Shown here: positions 1 to 5,204 of the stretch, piece by piece | Layout of the letters: each line of letters starts with the position of its first letter | Numbering within the stretch: the stretch's first letter is position 1 | Assembly: GCA_023410675.1 (NCBI GenBank) | Contig: JAEYPM010000034.1 | Location: 1 to 26,119, forward strand | DNA: 26,119 nt | DNA from: Bacillota bacterium | Lineage (GTDB): Bacteria > Bacillota > Clostridia > Lachnospirales > Cellulosilyticaceae | Reading direction: 5' to 3' | Notes under the pieces: model-generated | Seen by the model: only the letters and a program-made list of their open reading frames with translations | Databases searched by the model: none | What the model was told of the DNA's origin: nothing | Translations under genes and position numbers: made by a program

Positions 1-174
1 CAAGTCTGGATTTGATAAACGCTGAAGGCATCTAAGCGTGAAGCAAACCTCAAGATAAGACTTCCCATCCAGAAATGGAGTAAGACCCCTTAGAGACTAT
101 GAGGTAGATAGGTTGGAGGTGTAAGTGTAGTAATACATGTAGCTGACCAATACTAACGGTTCGAGGGTTTGACC
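1..174 (+). rRNA. 23S ribosomal RNA, 3' end (partial)
   Basis: The window opens inside a 23S rRNA gene. The stretch with GCTGAAGGCATCTAAGC, then AGACTTCCCATCC, then the terminal CTGACCAATACTAACGGTTC region and a closing GGGTTTGACCT is the familiar end of domain VI of bacterial 23S rRNA. The 3' boundary is placed at the GACCT that would pair with the 5' end of the molecule and is good to a few bases. No 5S rRNA gene follows; the tRNA cluster starts about 80 bases later. Confidence 0.95.
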
Positions 175-253
175 TAATAAAAGTATAAAATACTTTCTTT
201 TAGATATGATTCGGTTGATTGTGTTTAGTTTTGTGTGTATCAATTAATTTGAT

Positions 254-327
254 GGCCTGGTGGTTCAGTTGGTTAGAACGCCGCCCTGTCACGGCGGAGG
301 TCGAGGGTTCGAGTCCCTTCCAGGTCG
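254..327 (+). tRNA. tRNA-Asp (GTC)
   Basis: A full cloverleaf of 74 bases. The acceptor arm GGCCTGG pairs with CCAGGTC (one G-T wobble), followed by discriminator G. The anticodon loop is CTGTCAC, with anticodon GTC for aspartate, and the T loop is TTCGAGT. The 3' CCA is not encoded. First tRNA after the 23S gene. Confidence 0.97.
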
Positions 328-332
328 TTTAT

Positions 333-405
333 GGTCGCTTAGCTCAGCTGGGAGAGCACCTGCCTTACAAGCAGGGGGTCATAGGTTCGAACCCTATAGC
401 GACCA
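333..405 (+). tRNA. tRNA-Val (TAC)
   Basis: Cloverleaf of 73 bases. The acceptor GGTCGCT pairs perfectly with AGCGACC, discriminator A. The anticodon loop CTTACAA gives TAC (valine). The T loop is TTCGAAC. No encoded CCA. It lies five bases after tRNA-Asp, so the cluster is surely one transcript processed by RNases. Confidence 0.97.
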
Positions 406-413
406 TCAAATAT

Positions 414-486
<73 letters not shown>

Positions 487-492
487 TTATAT

Positions 493-573
493 GGAGGAAT
501 TCCCGAGCGGCCAATGGGGGCAGACTGTAAATCTGTTGCGATAGCTTCGAAGGTTCGAATCCTTCTTCCTCCA
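493..573 (+). tRNA. tRNA-Tyr (GTA)
   Basis: A class II tRNA of 81 bases with a long variable arm. The acceptor GGAGGAA pairs perfectly with TTCCTCC, discriminator A. The anticodon loop CTGTAAA gives GTA (tyrosine). The extra arm between the anticodon stem and the T stem (TGCGATAGCTTCGA) fits tyrosine tRNA. No encoded CCA. Confidence 0.95.
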
Positions 574-586
574 TTTAATTTAATAA

Positions 587-663
<77 letters not shown>

Positions 664-667
664 TTTT

Positions 668-740
<73 letters not shown>

Positions 741-758
741 TTTAATATGTATTTTTTT

Positions 759-831
759 GGGTCACTAGCTCAGTTGGCAGAGCACTTGACTTTTAATCAA
801 GTGGTCCCGGGTTCGAATCCCGGGTGTCTCA
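759..831 (+). tRNA. tRNA-Lys (TTT), integration target with a rebuilt 3' half
   Basis: Cloverleaf of 73 bases. The anticodon loop CTTTTAA gives TTT (lysine), and the T arm CCGGG/CCCGG is perfect. The acceptor stem is imperfect: GGGTCAC (759-765) faces GTGTCTC (824-830), giving a G-T wobble at the second pair and a T-T clash at the fourth. The displaced copy of the 3' half at 2030 carries GTGACTC, which would repair that fourth pair. The 3' half from base 796 onward is the integration site (att) of the element that follows. A strong terminator comes right after. Confidence 0.95.
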
Positions 832-886
832 TTGTAAAGGTTCTATAATTAATGTGGATCATTGGTTATAGGGCTTTTTTTATACC
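796..886 (+). repeat. att site copy 1: 3' half of tRNA-Lys plus terminator
   Basis: This 91-base block aligns without gaps to 2030-2120 with five mismatches. It begins at the 3' edge of the anticodon loop, a usual crossover region for tyrosine recombinases that use tRNA genes, and runs through the T arm, acceptor arm and terminator. Weaker similarity continues through the two TGTGGATAA motifs to about 990. That it is an attachment site is inferred from position and duplication. Confidence 0.85.
836..882 (+). terminator. Intrinsic terminator of the rRNA/tRNA operon
   Basis: AAAGGTTCTATAA (836-848) pairs over 13 bases, with G-T wobbles, with TTATAGGGCTTTT (866-878), followed by more T. It sits five bases after tRNA-Lys. 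It is part of the block duplicated at 2030-2120, so insertion preserves termination at the tRNA operon. Confidence 0.85.
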
Positions 887-901
887 ATTTTTTAATAGCG
901 A

Positions 902-941
902 TGTGGATAACATTTCATCAAAATTCTAGAAATGTGGATAA
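902..941 (-). promoter_or_regulatory. Pair of DnaA-box consensus 9-mers
   Basis: TGTGGATAA, the complement of the DnaA box TTATCCACA, occurs at 902-910 and again at 933-941, 31 bases apart. The same pairing is found past the second att copy (2136-2144 and 2169-2177). Both are exact matches to the consensus. Binding by DnaA is inferred from the motif only. Confidence 0.5.
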
Positions 942-953
942 AATAAGTATTTC

Positions 954-982
954 TTGCATCATGAGAATGTATAAACTATAAT
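954..982 (+). promoter_or_regulatory. Sigma-A-type promoter for the hydrolase gene
   Basis: TTGCAT (954-959), a 17-base spacer and a perfect TATAAT (977-982). Transcription would start near 989, leaving a leader of about 110 bases before the hydrolase start. That leader contains a long inverted repeat. Confidence 0.65.
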
Positions 983-1031
983 ATACGTAGTATAAAATAT
1001 TATAGTAATAATTAAGATAATATTATTACAT

Positions 1032-1079
1032 TATAGAATTCACATAGTGTAGGTAAATATTTAAAATGTGAGTTCTATA
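1032..1079 (+). promoter_or_regulatory. Inverted repeat in the hydrolase leader
   Basis: Arms of 14 bases at 1032-1045 and 1066-1079 pair with a single G-T wobble (TATAGAATTCACAT against ATGTGAGTTCTATA), with a 20-base loop. The right arm ends seven bases before the ribosome binding site. It could be a repressor operator or an RNA hairpin affecting translation. There is no T-run directly after it, so it is not a plain terminator. Confidence 0.5.
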
Positions 1080-1099
1080 TTATACAAGGGGGTTTAGGG

Positions 1100-2017
1100 T
1101 TGGATTACTGTGACATTGGCAGTGCAAAAATTGCTTATAGATTTTTTGGAAGCGGAGAAAATACACTGGTTGTTGATACATGTTTGGGTTCTTGCAGCGG
1201 GGAATGGTGGCATATAGCAGAGACTCTAAGTAAGAAGTACAGAGTACTTGTATTTGATAGATCTGGATATGGAGAGAGTTCTGTTTCTATACTTGAACGT
1301 ACGCCTAGGAATATTGCTTTAGAGCTTGATAAACTACTCAATTTGATAGGTATAGATAAAGAATTTATCATCATTGGTCATTCTCAAGGGGGATTATATG
1401 CTGTAGAGTATGCATACTTATATCCAAATAAAGTTAAAGGGCTTCTTCTTTTAGATCCAGCTACACCATTTGACAATTTATTTAGAGAAAAGCTGACAGC
1501 AGATGAATACAAAAGTAGTGGCGTAGATAAAACTATTTCATATAAAACAGGACTTATTTTAACATCATTAGGACTAGGATTTGCTATAAAACCTTTACTA
1601 AAAAAAGCACCACCTTTTTACTATTATAGTTTTGATAAAGATGCCAAAGAGTATCTTCTAAAAGCATTAGTTAGAAAAAATACCTATAAAACAGCACTTG
1701 TAGAATATGCATTTACACATAATACTGTAGATACTGAGGATATAGTTAAAGCTGTTGATACTACAGCACTACATAATTTGCCAATAAAGATTATTACACA
1801 TTCAAGTGATTTTTATATTGAAGAGTTAAAGTATTATGGAAATATGGGTGAAGAGACTGCCAAGAAGATAGAATTTCTCTGGCAAGATATTATGAAAAGA
1901 TACCTTTTTTTGTCAACTAATGCCGAGCATATAACGGCTCCTAACAGTGGCCACTTTATTCACTTGACAGATTTTGAAGTTTTAAAAAGTACTGTTGATA
2001 GTTTTTATAAAATATGA
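1100..2017 (+). CDS. Alpha/beta hydrolase family protein
   Basis: A 305-residue protein of the alpha/beta-hydrolase fold. The nucleophile elbow GHSQGG (Ser near residue 95) follows a strand (EFIIIG), and a late GH (PNSGHFIH, near residue 284) supplies the probable catalytic histidine. The N-terminal part has a strand-loop (LVVDTCLGSCSGEWW), where the oxyanion hole would form, and VLVFDRSGYGES, a motif of the family. No signal peptide is visible, so it is probably cytoplasmic. The start is a TTG preceded by AAGGGGG at good spacing. Substrate unknown; esterase, lipase-like or peptidase activity are all possible. The gene stands alone between the two att copies, which suggests mobile cargo. The family call is firm and the specificity open. 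Confidence 0.85.
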   Translation: MDYCDIGSAKIAYRFFGSGENTLVVDTCLGSCSGEWWHIAETLSKKYRVLVFDRSGYGESSVSILERTPRNIALELDKLLNLIGIDKEFIIIGHSQGGLYAVEYAYLYPNKVKGLLLLDPATPFDNLFREKLTADEYKSSGVDKTISYKTGLILTSLGLGFAIKPLLKKAPPFYYYSFDKDAKEYLLKALVRKNTYKTALVEYAFTHNTVDTEDIVKAVDTTALHNLPIKIITHSSDFYIEELKYYGNMGEETAKKIEFLWQDIMKRYLFLSTNAEHITAPNSGHFIHLTDFEVLKSTVDSFYKI

Positions 2018-2029
2018 AGTTGTTGAAAT

Positions 2030-2120
2030 ATCAAGTGGTCTCGGGTTCGAATCCCGGGTGACTCATTGTAAAGGTTCTATAATTGATGGGGATCATTGGT
2101 TATGGGGCTTTTTTTATACC
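2030..2120 (+). repeat. att site copy 2: displaced 3' end of tRNA-Lys plus terminator
   Basis: Ungapped 91-base match to 796-886 with five differences, starting 13 bases after the hydrolase stop codon. It holds the 3' anticodon-stem strand, T arm, acceptor 3' strand (GTGACTC) and terminator, but no 5' half, so it is not a functional tRNA gene. Its acceptor strand pairs better with the 5' half at 759-765 than the strand now attached to it does. That suggests this copy is the original chromosomal 3' end. The hairpin with T-run (2070-2115) would also end the hydrolase transcript. Confidence 0.85.
2070..2115 (+). terminator. Intrinsic terminator in att copy 2, downstream of the hydrolase
   Basis: The AAAGGTTCTATAA arm (2070-2082) pairs with TTATGGGGCTTTT (2100-2112), followed by a T-run. 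It is the counterpart of the tRNA operon terminator and lies about 50 bases after the hydrolase stop. Confidence 0.75.
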
Positions 2121-2135
2121 CATTTTATTTTGTTA

Positions 2136-2177
2136 TGTGGATAACTTTACCTTCAAAGATTATAAATTTGTGGATAA
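2136..2177 (-). promoter_or_regulatory. Second pair of DnaA-box consensus 9-mers
   Basis: TGTGGATAA at 2136-2144 and 2169-2177 (33 bases apart), in the same relative place to the att copy as the pair at 902-941. The 10-bp repeats at 2223-2270 follow within 50 bases. Confidence 0.5.
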
Positions 2178-2222
2178 TATAAGACAGATTTAAGAATTAT
2201 AGGTTATAAATGAGAATACAGA

Positions 2223-2270
2223 TATATAAAAAGATATAAAAAGATATAAAAAGATATAAAGAAGTATAAA
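2223..2270 (+). repeat. 10-bp tandem direct repeats (iteron-like)
   Basis: The unit AAGATATAAA occurs three times exactly (2231-2260), with an imperfect unit on each side (2221-2230 and 2261-2270), in strict 10-bp phase, about one helical turn. The phasing suggests a protein-binding array or bent DNA rather than coding sequence. It has no counterpart past the first att copy. Confidence 0.7.
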
Positions 2271-2321
2271 GACTATAACATCTGTACATACTATAAATAA
2301 AGAAATGAAAGATGGGATAGT

Positions 2322-2411
2322 ATGCATATTGTGATTATGTATAGTTTATGTTTTATTATGGGTATTTCAGTAGGAAAAATTATTAATTATTATAGAAAAA
2401 TAATAAAATAG
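2322..2411 (+). CDS. Small putative membrane peptide (29 aa)
   Basis: A short reading frame, MHIVIMYSLCFIMGISVGK and onward, with one hydrophobic segment (about residues 3-17) and a basic tail (YYRKIIK). The weak ribosome binding site GGGAT lies just upstream, and a good terminator (2436-2467) follows 25 bases after the stop. The hydrophobic-then-basic layout and the terminator argue that it may be expressed. I do not recognise a family, and chance occurrence in A/T-rich DNA is possible. Confidence 0.35.
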   Translation: MHIVIMYSLCFIMGISVGKIINYYRKIIK

Positions 2412-2435
2412 TCCAACGAGATTCAATCTATTAAA

Positions 2436-2467
2436 AGCGTCTTAACAGTTGTTAAGGGGCTTTTTTT
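2436..2467 (+). terminator. Intrinsic terminator
   Basis: AGCGTCTTAAC (2436-2446) pairs with GTTAAGGGGCT (2451-2461), with one G-G mismatch, followed by a run of T to 2467. It insulates the following promoter from transcription out of the att region. Confidence 0.8.
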
Positions 2468-2498
2468 ATTTTGACTTTTCTTACATTTGCATTTCTGA

Positions 2499-2527
2499 TT
2501 GAATTGATTTACTTTTAATAATATACT
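2499..2527 (+). promoter_or_regulatory. Promoter for the 72-aa gene
   Basis: TTGAAT (2499-2504), a 17-base spacer and TATACT (2522-2527), 45 bases before the start codon at 2573. A good sigma-A match directly after the terminator. Confidence 0.6.
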
Positions 2528-2572
2528 AACACTATATGTAATGTACAGAGGGATTTCAAAAGGAGCGATATA

Positions 2573-2791
2573 ATGATGAGCTATGTATTTTCTGAAGAAC
2601 TTTACGAAAAAGAAATGGGTAAACCTAAAGGAAAACATGTTTGGACATTTGGAGATAGAAATAAAACATTTTTTATAACAGTAGGAACAGAAGATTATCC
2701 ATTGACTTATAATAAAGCAAAAAAAGTAGCTTGTACTGAACTTGAAAAGCTGCGTTATCCAATGTATAAAACAATATATTTACATTCATAA
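2573..2791 (+). CDS. Small hypothetical protein (72 aa)
   Basis: A basic, soluble 72-residue protein starting MMSYVFSEELYEKEMGKPKG. It has no membrane segment or motif I recognise. The ribosome binding site AAAGGAG is well placed, a credible promoter lies upstream, and the gene sits between a terminator and the next promoter, so it may be monocistronic. The start could be the first or second of the two adjacent ATG codons. As the first clear gene at the element's end it might be a small DNA-binding or regulatory protein, but nothing in the sequence proves that. The reading frame is convincing; the function is unknown. Confidence 0.65.
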   Translation: MMSYVFSEELYEKEMGKPKGKHVWTFGDRNKTFFITVGTEDYPLTYNKAKKVACTELEKLRYPMYKTIYLHS

Positions 2792-2806
2792 AAGTAGAGT
2801 ATCCTT

Positions 2807-2834
2807 TTGCATGTTATTTTTAACTACATATTAT
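2807..2834 (+). promoter_or_regulatory. Candidate promoter for the signal peptidase operon
   Basis: TTGCAT (2807-2812), a 16-base spacer and TATTAT (2829-2834). It overlaps a 13-bp direct repeat (TTTAACTACATAT at 2819-2831 and 2836-2848). It lies about 24 bases before the ATTGTATTG operator-like sequence. It is weaker than the other promoters in the window. Confidence 0.4.
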
Positions 2835-2850
2835 CTTTAACTACATATGC

Positions 2851-2870
2851 ACAATATATTGTATTGCAAA
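2851..2870. promoter_or_regulatory. Operator-like site A (before the DUF3592-like gene)
   Basis: ACAATATATTGTATTGCAAA. ACAATATATTGT is a perfect 12-bp palindrome. Bases 2852-2869 match 21510-21528 of site C (CAGTATATTGTATTGGCAA) with one substitution and one missing base. It lies about 23 bases before the GTG start at 2893. The site would be bound by the element's regulator if the family is real. Confidence 0.45.
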
Positions 2871-2892
2871 CAATTAGAAAGGGTGAAGATAG

Positions 2893-3312
2893 GTGATTTT
2901 TTCTTGGGGATTAGGCGGAATTATTTTTCTTTATACAGTGGTATATACGATTAAACGTGGGTCTCAAATCTTTCGTTTCTCCCAATGCAATAAAAACGGG
3001 GAAATAAAAACCTTTGAAGGACATATTGTTGAAAAAATTGATGAAGAAAAAAAAGCAATGAAAGGTTTGATGGTCGATGTATGTTGGCCTAAAATTGAGT
3101 ATATAGTGGAGGGTAAAACAAGGTATTACCAAAGCACTATAAGATATATAAATGCATGCCTTAACGATGTGGTAGAAATAGGATTTTGTGAAAGGACAGA
3201 AGAAGCATGGGTAATAAAAGATATACCATTAATGAAAAAAAATCTAATAGTGAAGGTAATAACAATGATGGCAATTTTGACCATGCTTGTGGTGACAGAG
3301 GTAATAGTATAA
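2893..3312 (+). CDS. Membrane protein, DUF3592-like (139 aa)
   Basis: A 139-residue protein with an N-terminal hydrophobic segment (about residues 3-16), a soluble middle and a C-terminal membrane helix (about 117-138). The middle resembles DUF3592-type domains: GHIVEKIDEE, then WPKIEYIVEGKTRYY, then NDVVEIGFC and WVIKD, a beta-rich layout. The start is GTG, with AAAGGGTGAAG upstream. The end of the gene overlaps the signal peptidase start by 106 bases in another frame, so the two are surely co-transcribed. Function unknown; the family assignment comes from pattern only and is tentative. Confidence 0.7.
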   Translation: MIFSWGLGGIIFLYTVVYTIKRGSQIFRFSQCNKNGEIKTFEGHIVEKIDEEKKAMKGLMVDVCWPKIEYIVEGKTRYYQSTIRYINACLNDVVEIGFCERTEEAWVIKDIPLMKKNLIVKVITMMAILTMLVVTEVIV

Positions 3313-3800
3313 ATGGTTTTAGAAAGCTATTAATTTTAATTCTTGTTTTTGTTTTTATATATTACTTTAGAATGTATGTTGTAGATCGTGTCATTATAAG
3401 TGGATCAAGTATGGATCCTACTTACTCAAATGAAGATGTAGTGTGGGCAAGAAAATTTAATATTTCAGATCTGAGACGATATAAAATTGTTCTTGCAAAA
3501 CTACAAAATAAGTTTATTGTAAAGCGTATCATTGGACTACCAAATGAAACAGTACAGATTATTAACGGATATGTATATATTAATGGAGAAATTTTAGAGG
3601 ATGATTATGGTGATGTAACCCAGGTATACGGTTGTGCGGTCAACGAAGTTAAATTAGGAGAAGATGAATATTTCTTAATGGGAGATAATAGAGACAACAG
3701 TATGGATTCTCGTGCATGGGGTGCAGTAAACATTAATAGGATAAAAGGCATTGTTATATTTCAGGTTTTCCCATTTTGGGAGATGGGTTTTGTGGATTAA
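3207..3800 (+). CDS. lepB: Signal peptidase I
   Basis: A type I signal peptidase of 197 residues that removes signal peptides from exported proteins at the outer membrane face. All diagnostic boxes are present: an N-terminal membrane helix (about 39-55), SGSSMDPT with the catalytic Ser at residue 68, VKRIIGLP with the general-base Lys at residue 106, and GDNRDNSMDSRAWG (about 159-172). Length fits the Gram-positive single-helix form (SipS-like). The first 38 residues are a polar, Asn-rich extension. The ATG at 3207 lies 106 bases inside the preceding gene, and no later ATG keeps the membrane helix. Inside a conjugative element its likely clients are the pilin candidate and the surface proteins encoded downstream (inference). 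Confidence 0.93.
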   Translation: MGNKRYTINEKKSNSEGNNNDGNFDHACGDRGNSINGFRKLLILILVFVFIYYFRMYVVDRVIISGSSMDPTYSNEDVVWARKFNISDLRRYKIVLAKLQNKFIVKRIIGLPNETVQIINGYVYINGEILEDDYGDVTQVYGCAVNEVKLGEDEYFLMGDNRDNSMDSRAWGAVNINRIKGIVIFQVFPFWEMGFVD

Positions 3801-3856
3801 GGATGAGAAATGATGAAATGAGTATAGGAAATATAGTAGAAAGGAAGAAGGCTTAT

Positions 3857-4219
3857 ATGTTTGATTGGTTTAGAGAAGTCTTTGAAGAAGTTGGGGGGAT
3901 AGACCCCATTCAAGCCAAAAAAGAACGTAAAGAAAAAAAAGAAGAAAAAAAATTAAACATCTTTATTTTTTCTAAGAAAATGAAAATATTATTTATTGTT
4001 CTAGGATTGCTCTATATAATAATGGCAGGAAGTACAGTTGCTGCATTAAAAGAAACGGAGGGGGCATTACTTTATATTATTAAGTATATTATGCAGTCAA
4101 TTATAGCAATGATTGTTATTTTTGCTTTGATCTTTGGAAAGAAAAAAGGAGAGATAGTAGCAGTAATTGGATCATTTATTTTTGCTTTGGGGATGTTTTT
4201 ATCCATTGTTTTTTCGTGA
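3857..4219 (+). CDS. Small membrane protein (120 aa)
   Basis: From the ATG at 3857 the product has 120 residues: an amphipathic start (MFDWFREVFEEV), a very charged Lys/Glu stretch (KKERKEKKEEKK), then three hydrophobic helices covering most of the C-terminal two thirds, with a basic FGKKKGE loop between the last two. This start has GGAAGAAGG at good spacing. In-frame ATGs at 3803 and 3818 also exist, without better sites. It probably belongs to the operon of the signal peptidase. No family is recognised. Confidence 0.6.
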   Translation: MFDWFREVFEEVGGIDPIQAKKERKEKKEEKKLNIFIFSKKMKILFIVLGLLYIIMAGSTVAALKETEGALLYIIKYIMQSIIAMIVIFALIFGKKKGEIVAVIGSFIFALGMFLSIVFS

Positions 4220-4239
4220 CTAAAGTAATAAGCCTCCTA

Positions 4240-4267
4240 AGACATTGCCAAGAGCTTGGCAATGTCT
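4240..4267 (+). terminator. Hairpin, probable terminator
   Basis: A perfect 12-bp stem (AGACATTGCCAA at 4240-4251 with TTGGCAATGTCT at 4256-4267) around a four-base GAGC loop, 20 bases after the previous stop codon. The T-run after it is poor (TTC then AATT), so it may be a leaky terminator or an mRNA-stabilising hairpin. Confidence 0.6.
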
Positions 4268-4336
4268 TTCAATTGCAGTAAAATACCACAGATATTTTCT
4301 GTTTTGTCCACTATAATACTGAAAGGATTAAACCCG

Positions 4337-4480
4337 ATGATTGGATTATATTATGTCATTTTAGCAATTATATCAGCAACAACTTATGTATTTGCTGAAA
4401 TCTTTAAAGAAAAGAAAAAAAAGGTTGCTACTGCTATTAGTTATATCATCTTATTTATCATTGCCTTACTTTTTGCCTAA
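4337..4480 (+). CDS. Small two-helix membrane protein (47 aa)
   Basis: Starting at the ATG at 4337 the product is MIGLYYVILAIISATTYVFA, then a charged EIFKEKKKK loop, then a second hydrophobic helix ISYIILFIIALLFA. AAAGGA lies about ten bases upstream. An upstream in-frame ATG at 4262 lies in the hairpin and has no binding site, so I prefer 4337. A TATAAT at 4312-4317 could be the -10 box of its own promoter, though no clear -35 box is seen. Function unknown. Tiny two-helix proteins of this kind are common in conjugative elements, and a holin-like or toxin-like role cannot be excluded. Confidence 0.45.
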   Translation: MIGLYYVILAIISATTYVFAEIFKEKKKKVATAISYIILFIIALLFA

Positions 4481-4605
4481 ATGAAGCTATAAGGAAATGT
4501 TAATACTAGAAAAAGAACAAAGGGAAAGAAAAGAATAGAATTGCAAAGTAAAGAAATGAAAGAAATAGTAAAGAAAGAGACAGTAAAGAGAGGAAATAGT
4601 GAAGG

Positions 4606-5013
4606 ATGAAAAACAATTATAGTCATCATCAAAAATTTAAGAGAAATATTATTTTTGGAAGCGAAAGGGCTAAAGAATACAATGAGGTATCAGAGGAAAT
4701 TTTAAAAACATTTCAACAGTGGCTTGATTTTTCAAGAATTGATGTAAAAGAGTTTGATAGACGTATGCAAATAGAACCCCATAAAATAGAAAAAAATACT
4801 AATTCAGATGGCTGTATTGAAATAAATGTTTTTGCAGGAGATAAAAAAGTGATCGTACCTCTTATTTTTGACCCAATGGAAGGGGGAACGTTTAATGATT
4901 TTATAGTTAATGCCTTATTACTTTTTTCTCATATTGCATCACGTTACGAAAGTAAAAGTTTTGAAAAAGCTGTAAGGAATTTTGCTGATAAAGTGATTGT
5001 CGAAAAACAGTGA
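4606..5013 (+). CDS. Hypothetical protein (135 aa)
   Basis: A soluble 135-residue protein with no membrane segment. Its N-terminal half is charged (HHQKFKRNIIFGSERAKEYNE), and its C-terminal half mixes predicted strands (IEINVFAGDKKVIVPLIF) and helices (FNDFIVNALLLFSHIA). No known motif is visible. It is preceded by a roughly 100-base purine-rich tract, and GAGGAAATAGTGAAGG lies just before the ATG. It is the last gene before the T4SS operon promoter. I do not recognise it. Confidence 0.65.
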   Translation: MKNNYSHHQKFKRNIIFGSERAKEYNEVSEEILKTFQQWLDFSRIDVKEFDRRMQIEPHKIEKNTNSDGCIEINVFAGDKKVIVPLIFDPMEGGTFNDFIVNALLLFSHIASRYESKSFEKAVRNFADKVIVEKQ

Positions 5014-5086
5014 TATTAATAATATAATATCGAATTTAGCAAAAACAAAAAAATGTTTGAAGTAGTTTGTATAAGTTTGAAAACTA

Positions 5087-5115
5087 TTGTAATTCTTATA
5101 TGTATATAATATAAT
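5087..5115 (+). promoter_or_regulatory. Promoter of the T4SS operon
   Basis: TTGTAA (5087-5092), a 17-base spacer and a perfect TATAAT (5110-5115), about 90 bases before the PcfB-like start codon. The operator-like dyad at 5130-5155 begins about 15 bases past the -10 box, where a repressor would block initiation or elongation. Confidence 0.65.
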
Positions 5116-5129
5116 AAAATAATGCGTAA

Positions 5130-5155
5130 AGTGTATTGTATTAGCATTACAATAT
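5130..5155. promoter_or_regulatory. Operator-like dyad B (T4SS operon)
   Basis: The sequence begins AGTGTATTGTATT and ends TTACAATAT, with TATTGTA/TACAATA as inverted arms around base 5144. It matches the reverse complement of 21514-21539 at 22 of 26 positions. The two sites lie at comparable distances past a strong -10 box. Shared sequence and placement support a common binding protein. Confidence 0.55.
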
Positions 5156-5204
5156 GTATATTAGTTGATAAAGAAATGGGTCAATAAGTGAGGGGAGTGA
5201 GAGT

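Noticed and set aside
2030..2066. A second tRNA-Lys gene or tRNA pseudogene
   Set aside because: Only the 3' half is present, preceded by the hydrolase's end. It is best explained as an integration-site copy rather than a decayed tRNA gene.
2221..2270. Possible CRISPR array or microsatellite at the 10-bp repeats
   Set aside because: The unit is only 10 bp with no spacers, so it is not CRISPR. It is kept as an iteron-like repeat.
4256..4336. Longer N-terminus for the 47-aa membrane protein (TTG at 4256 or ATG at 4262)
   Set aside because: Those codons lie inside the terminator-like hairpin and have no ribosome binding site; the ATG at 4337 does.
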